Shown here piece by piece: positions 58,199 to 64,000 of a stretch of DNA of 64,000 bases. Under the pieces are notes generated by a model, which did no database searches, had not been told where the DNA came from, and saw only the letters and a program-made list of their open reading frames with translations. The DNA lies in the NCBI GenBank assembly GCA_029931535.1, contig JAQPZY010001670.1:2728001-2792000 (forward strand), written 5' to 3'. The position numbers and the translations under genes are program-made. The stretch is from Margaritifera margaritifera. Taxonomy: Eukaryota; Mollusca; Bivalvia; Unionida; Margaritiferidae. Positions within the stretch are counted from its first letter, which is position 1, and the number at the start of each line of letters is the position of its first letter.

Positions 58199-58940
58199 CT
58201 GAGAATAGAACAAGAAAATTGAACTTTTCAATGACTGTGACCTAACAGAAAAGTTCTGACACCACTATAAATTTTAGACAAAAAAGAAAGGGGGAAATCA
58301 TGGAAAACTGCTAAAAGATGGATAATTGAATAAAATGATGAAACTTCTCCAACACTGTTCACATGAATTTTCCTAGGCCCTGAAAACTTCAAAATTTGTA
58401 TGGCCATCAGAAACCTGCAGTGATGATTATGAAGATGATGAAATTAGGTTAGTAAAAGAATTTCTTTGTTCATATCCGTTAGCAGGTTATTAAAAGATAG
58501 ATCTTTTAATCACACAAAAAGTATTCAAGGACTATAGAGCAATCTTCCTAAGAGAAACAAACTTCAAGATATGCATGAAAATATGGCAACCTTGATAAAG
58601 TGAAAAGTAAATACTAGTGTAAGCAAGCAAGGAACAAAAAAGGCATTAAAAATAATTAATGTCAAAAAGTAGGTGTGCTTAAACAGGCCATCAATTATAT
58701 AATTTGTGTGTGTGCTGAGAGTCCAAGTTTGCATATGTAATATAGTGAAAGTTCACAAATCCTCAACACACCAGAAATCTAGCAGGTGTTCAGACAAAAG
58801 TATAAATACACAAGTCCTTGGGATGAAGGAAGTCAGCCCTCTGACACTGTATTAAAAAAATAAAAGGTTTCATTGCATGACAACTCCATGTGTATCTAAC
58901 TATCACACTTATTCAGTGATCTGCCATCATAAGGTCCTAC

Positions 58941-59006
58941 CTGTCTAACTGAAGCTGGAATCAGACCCCTCATTCTTTCCTCATAAGACAGCTTCAGGTG
59001 AGTAAT
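58941..59006 (-). CDS. CEP112: CEP112-like, penultimate exon
   Basis: A 66-nt exon bounded by attttctcag and cag/gtagga reads ITHLKLSYEERMRGLIPASV then RQ, 22 whole codons in phase 0. The EERM-x-GL-x-PAS-x-RQ block leads directly into ELEDTISSLK of the last exon, consistent with one conserved C-terminal module. Confidence 0.8.
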
Positions 59007-59511
59007 CTGAGAAAATGAATAAAATGGTAACATAATATCGGTGTTTAATATTTCTAGATTGTACTTCTATATACAATGTTACAACAGATTAGCATTGAAA
59101 TATGAGTGAGTAATCAACAGTGCCAAGTGATCTAGAGAGCTCAAAGCACAGAAATCTGACTGTGTGATCAAAAGTGCCAAGTGACCAAGAAAGTTCTTAA
59201 CAAAAAAAATCTTGAATGTATCTTGTGACTGACTCTGATTGATGCACAGGGTAAGTTATGATTTCATTTCAGGCTATTCTATGTGCGATTATATATAAAG
59301 AAAATACTGGAATATTTTTAGTAATTGTACATTGAAAGTCACTCCATTTTATCTAACTCTTAAGCTACAACAGACTCCTACAATGGTTTGATTTCTTCCA
59401 AAAGATGTGAAAAGAGAAGCTTAGAGTTGCAATAAACTAATATTTTGGGAATCCTTGACTTTCAGATGAACCATTGAAAGAAACAAAACTTGATGCTCTG
59501 TCTGGCTATAC

Positions 59512-59601
59512 CTTTTCCTCACTCTCTGCTTCCTGTTTTTCAAGTTGTCTCTCCTGGGATCGAACCTTGGTATACTGTGAGTCAAGCTCTTTCTGTACTG
59601 T
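59512..59601 (-). CDS. CEP112: CEP112-like, coiled-coil exon
   Basis: A 90-nt exon between tatctttcag and aag/gtatag reads TVQKELDSQYTKVRSQERQL then EKQEAESEEK, 30 codons in phase 0 at both ends. Highly charged heptad-like sequence, coiled coil. The intron on its 5' side holds the 59.7-61.0 kb tandem array. Confidence 0.8.
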
Positions 59602-59689
59602 CTGAAAGATAGAAGTAATATGTCCTATTTGCATGTCATACTGCAACAGTTTGTCATTATTCAATTTTCAAAGATTTGTTTACTTTCAA

Positions 59690-61045
59690 ATTTAGTGTCA
59701 AATTTACAGTGAATCATGAACTGGTACCTGGACACATCTTTGTTGTCGCTTTTATTGCATTTGTAACTAGAGCTATTGGTGATGGGTCCATCACAAAAGG
59801 TCCTGCTCTCTACAGTCTGCTTGGTAGGGCCTTTAACAGAAGAACTTGTGTTGGGAAACCAAAGTTAGAAAAATGGTCATCTACAAGCCATAACTCCTCC
59901 AAATAATGATGTGGAATGTTAGAAATCCGAATCATTTAAGGTCTCATCAATATAAAGATGCATGATATATTTGGTTGAAATCAAATGTTTCTTAGTAAAG
60001 TCATGCTCTTGAAATAAAAGTTAGGAGCATAAGGAAACCAGCAGCCATAACTCTTTCAAAAAAATAATGTGGAATGCTGATGAAGAAACTCATTCAAGGT
60101 CTCATCAATATAAATCTGCCTGTGAAATTTTGTAGAAATCGAACAATCCTTGGGTAAGTAATGCTGCAGAGGAACTAAAGTCATGAAAACAGACAATCAG
60201 GGGCTGTGCGACTTCTAAATGATCACATGAAATATTGAATATTAAACTCAGTCAAGATATTGTCAATATAAAGCTGCATGCTAAATTTGGTTGAAATCCA
60301 ATAATCCATCATAAAGTAATGCTGTAGCAACCAAAGTCAGGAGGATGTGCAATCATGGGCCATAACTTTTCTAAATGATATTGTAAAATGATGGAATTAA
60401 ACTTGTTCAAACTGCTCATAAACATAAATGTGCATGCCAAATTTAGTTGACATCAAGCAATCCTTGGTAAAGTAATGCTGCAGAAATCAACGTCAGGGAC
60501 CACAACTCCTGTAAATTATGTCAACAATAGCTAGAAATCATCCCAATTCAAGATCTTAATCAATATAAAGGTTTATGGTAAATTTAATTCAAATTCAAGA
60601 ATCCTTAGGAAAGTTATGCTGGAGAAACCAAATTGAAGAGGTCTCATCAATATACAGCTGCATGCAAGATTTGGTTGAAATCCAACAACCTTTGGTAAAG
60701 TTACTCTGGAGAAACCAGAATCAAGAGGACATGTAATCAGGGGTATAACTCCTGTAAATGATGTTGTGGAATGCTATATAACAAACTCATTAAAAGCTTG
60801 ATCAATGAAGAGCTGCATTCCAAATCTGCTTGAAATTCAACAATCCTTGGCAAAGTCAAGGTATGGATATGAAAGTTAGGAGGACAGGCCATCACAGACT
60901 ATAACTTCTCTAAATGATCACATAGAAATTATATTCTTTTCAGGCCTGATTAATATAGAACTGTATGACAAATTAAGTTCCAACTATTCCCAATACAGTT
61001 ATCTTGTGAAAACTAAATTGTTGATGGATGGACGATGCAGTTGCA
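59690..61045 (+). repeat. Degenerate tandem array in a CEP112-like intron, about 150-bp unit
   Basis: Blocks 'ggtctcatcaatataaag', 'tgcatgc.aaatttggttgaa', 'atccaacaatccttggtaaa', 'gtaatgctgcagaaacc', 'aaagtcaggaggac' and 'ccataactcctctaaatga' recur about eight times. The array ends in 'gatggatggacgatgcagtt', a stretch often seen at the edge of mollusc repeats. Confidence 0.85.
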
Positions 61046-61319
61046 CTAGGACTGCCGACTTCATCAATTGTGGCACTATTTGTTTTTAAAATAAATAAGA
61101 TTTTAATTATTCAATAGACAACATATTTAACATGTCCTTTTATTTCAGCAAAATACATTCTTTTGGCAAAATTAATACCCATTATCTGTACACTATGAGA
61201 TATGGGATTCTAGGGCCAAGACAGTGATTGACAGACAGGTTGGAGGAGTACAACACATTTTGCATTAGGTCTTTTGAGCTGAATTCTTGCAACTCTTCAT
61301 GTTCCTACAGGACACTGAC

Positions 61320-61416
61320 CGACAGGTTGGAACTGTATTGCCTCTTCAGAGTCTTCTTCTCTTCCTCATAGCGGGATGTCAGATCTGCAATTTTCTTATC
61401 ACTGGTCTCTTTTAAC
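61320..61416 (-). CDS. CEP112: CEP112-like, coiled-coil exon
   Basis: A 97-nt exon follows tcactcttcag. Its first base completes the Arg codon begun by the upstream exon, and then LKETSDKKIADLTSRYEEEK and KTLKRQYSSNLS follow. The donor is tcg/gtcagt, a weaker consensus than the others, but it gives phase 0 as the next exon requires. SDKKIADLTSRYE-like text is typical of centrosomal coiled-coil proteins. Confidence 0.75.
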
Positions 61417-61439
61417 CTGAAGAGTGATGATAAATCCTA

Positions 61440-62640
61440 ATTAACATCACAGGTCTCCTTTACAACACAACTATGCAAATAAAGAGTGAAAAGTGCATCA
61501 AAAACTTGTTATGCAATGCTTTGCTGGTTATCTCCAGCCAGCATCAACCTGTGTAGTAAGATAAACTTAGGACTAAGAGTATGAAAATACAGTATACACC
61601 TCTTCCTCATTTTGCTGTGCTCAAATAACAGTCAAACCCATTTTAATGCAGAGGCAAATGTGGATCCCAGTTTTATCTTAGAGAGAAGGCCAAAAATAGG
61701 GTCCTATCTGCTTAACATGAAAAACTCATGATCAAAATTGGTCAATGAAAGCTCGATATATAGCTCATTTTGTTGACAAAAATGGCAGTAAGTGCTCAGA
61801 CATTTGGAATCATCATGCAATTTGCAAATTTGAGTTAGAAATTATATATTTTGTTAGACTTTCCTGATCAAAAATATTTTCTCAATAAATAACAATATAC
61901 AACAAAATATCAATGAAAATGCTGGTATGTGCCTACAGGTGGCAACACTGTATGAAGTAAATACCAATTAAAGAAGTCATGTTAAATGAAATTTGTACTT
62001 TAATTTTATATTTTAATTTGGTTTCCATATAATCATTATAAATGTGATATGCCCTCATCTATTCAAATGTGAAAAGAGTAAACTGACTATCCCATTGATG
62101 CCTGAGGCATTTCAATGACAACCTAATTAAGTGTTTACTCAGTGGCTAAGCTGACTTTATGTTGACAATTGAGAACTTAATGGTCCTTCGACATGATGGC
62201 ACATTTCAAGCTAAATAACAGATTGGTTGTCTAAAGCTGATTACAGTATATCAAAGGTATCGGCATCACTGTAACACCCAAGTGTAGATCAGCATTATTT
62301 CTTGTTAAAATCACACACCACAGACAACTCTTATGTTTTTGTCTTGGTGTATCTGTGGATTGTTCTTTTAACTTTGCAGTGATACATTAAAGACTAACTT
62401 CCAAGGTCTAATAAAATGTACATATTTCTGACTTTTGGGTTTCTTTTTAGCCTGAATTTTAAAAGAAATCATATAAACCCAGATGTGTTGTACCAGGACA
62501 GTTCAACTGCCATGTGTCATCTGTATTTATTAGTCCAAACAGCATGGAGTTGTCCTCAACCATTGCGATCAACAAAAAAGTAGCAACACATAAAATTGCT
62601 ATGTTGGTTGATTAAAGAGTGTAAGTATATTGATGTCCTT
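61440..62640. other. Intron sequence; nothing else seen
   Basis: AT-rich sequence between two CEP112-like exons. Confidence 0.5.
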
Positions 62641-62644
62641 TGGA

Positions 62645-63160
62645 GAAGAGGTAGTCTCTCATCAAGGGGTGGGCTTCTCTTGAGAGGCCCTATAAGAGGG
62701 GACCACTGTGCTGGTGAAGGATATGGCAGCCTATCATGCGGTGGGTCTCTCTTGAGAGGGGCCTTAAAAGAGGGGACAACTATATTGGTGAAGGATACAA
62801 TGGCTTCTCCTCAGTGATGAACCTCTCGAGAGCAGCCTTATAAGAAAGGACCACTGTGTTGGTGAAGGATATGGCAGCCTCTCATCATGGGGTGGGGCTC
62901 TCTTGAGGGGCCTTATAAGAGGGGACAACTGTACTGGTGAAAGATATAGCAGCCTCTCATCAGGGGGTGGCCTCTCTTGAGAGGGGCCTTAAAAGAGGAG
63001 GTAACTTCTGAAGGATATGGTGGCCTCTCCTCAGGGATAAACCTCTCTTGAGAGGGGCCTTATAAGAGGGGACCACTGTACTGGCAAAGGATGTAGTGGT
63101 CTCTCATCAGGGGATGGACCTCTCTTAATAGGGGCATTATAAGAGGGGACCACTTTACTC
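62645..63160 (+). repeat. Satellite, about 75-bp unit, seven copies, carrying a pogo-type terminal repeat
   Basis: Each unit contains 'ctctcttgagaggggcctta' or a variant, then 'taagaggggaccactgt', then 'gtgaaggatatggcagc'. The 'ccttataagaggggaccactgt' portion matches the right end of the pogo-like element (2907-2928, 'ccttataagagggggaccactg'), differing mainly by one G. Units start near 62650, 62724, 62801, 62875, 62949, 63018 and 63094. Confidence 0.9.
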
Positions 63161-63511
63161 ATAAAGATAAATCCTTTTACAAAGTTTTATAAATGTAGGT
63201 TCAGTGAAATTGAATTTCAGAAATACATTTTAATCTCAAAGGTTGCATTACTATATATTTACAAAGCCTCAACAGTTTCACATGTAGATCACACTGACCT
63301 TATTTTCTATGATGTTTGAGTTGTATGAATGTGTAAACATAGAATTCGGTGTGGGAAGTTCCTGTAGAGTCAAAGATACTTTTTATTCTCAATTACTGTG
63401 ATAATGAATAGAAAATAAAATGTCTGCCCATCTGTATGTACATGCTGTTAAATATTGCTGCACTATTAAGATATGAACTTTCAGTGCTAGGTATTGGTAA
63501 TGTCTACCTAC

Positions 63512-63564
63512 CTCTTGATATCTTCCCTTAGGTATGTCACCGTGGCTTGAAGCTCTGTTATTAT
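63512..63564 (-). CDS. CEP112: CEP112-like, first exon visible in the window
   Basis: A 53-nt exon between tattatttcag and aagag/gtaggt reads IITELQATVTYLREDIK plus two bases of an Arg codon finished in the next exon. This is the most 5' exon found. The rest of the gene lies beyond the right edge. The split codon across a 2-kb intron is strong evidence that these exons are real. Confidence 0.8.
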
Positions 63565-63569
63565 CTGAA

Positions 63570-64000
63570 ATAATATACAGTTCATTATAATATTACATAA
63601 TAAAAAGTCTAAAAATATTGACAAATATCATGATATTATCTCGAGGATACATTCAAAGTAAAAAGACTCATTGAACAAAAAGCTAAAAATATGAATTTCT
63701 ACCACACTGATCAATAAAATAGTATAAATTCTAGGTGAATGGTGAAACAATGCCAATAAAGTATGTAAGACACTAACTAGAAACATAAACTTTTTGAAAC
63801 ATAGCAAGAAATTTGTTTGATTATTGAGATAAACAAAATTTGGAAGGTAATGATTTAAAATGACTTGGATCTATTTTGTTTCTAGGTAACCACTGTACAT
63901 TATGTGATGTAGACATTTTCTGCCAACAGAAAGGAGGAATTTATCTGGTACTAAAAGTGTTTTAACAATATCACTGTTTGGAACAATAAATCAAACAAAC
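63570..64000. other. Intron sequence of the CEP112-like gene to the window edge
   Basis: No further exon could be framed with confidence. Confidence 0.4.

Overview
This is AT-rich animal nuclear DNA, most likely from a mollusc and plausibly a bivalve. The evidence is compositional and structural. Coding exons are short, bounded by GT/AG and separated by long introns. Several degenerate tandem arrays have units of about 140-150 bp. Dispersed repeats carry 'ccgtccgtccgt'-type stretches. Decayed transposons of many classes are present, and nothing resembles an operon. The species is inferred from repeat style only.

Two host genes are supported. On the minus strand at the right edge, five exons (63564 down to 58046) with matching phases encode the C-terminal coiled coil and stop codon of a CEP112-like centrosomal protein. 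On the plus strand, a single 3'-terminal exon (about 12331-12602, poly(A) signal at 12876) encodes an acidic, tyrosine-rich tail with an F-x-N-P-x-Y motif, as in cytoplasmic tails of endocytic receptors. Its upstream exons were not found.

The rest is mobile-element debris. 1-5 kb holds a non-autonomous pogo/Tigger element and a hAT C-terminal remnant. 7-17 kb holds tandem arrays, an inverted-repeat element and a LINE 3' end. 17.5-19.2 kb holds a family-B DNA polymerase remnant of viral/Polinton type, divergently paired with a double zinc-knuckle ORF across a short intergenic region with a palindromic TATA. 20-21.5 kb holds a Crypton-like (DUF3504-type) recombinase fragment between 'gtgcagtat' hairpins and a 120-bp palindrome. 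22-27 kb holds microsatellites and two minus-strand LINE remnants abutting head to tail. 31.4-45.6 kb is a cluster of an RNase H-bearing LINE. There a non-coding module of up to about 650 bp recurs seven times, always on the plus strand, between different ORF pieces. A hAT MITE with a perfect 8-bp target duplication interrupts one copy. 49.3-50.2 kb holds a second viral-type polymerase B remnant covering the part missing from the first. 48-57 kb is otherwise tandem repeats, SINE-like sequences and plain AT-rich sequence.

The best candidates for something undescribed are (i) the divergent polymerase B / zinc-knuckle pair, (ii) the LINE cluster with its repeated inter-ORF module, and (iii) a tandem satellite in a CEP112-like intron whose unit resembles the terminal repeat of the pogo-like element about 60 kb away.
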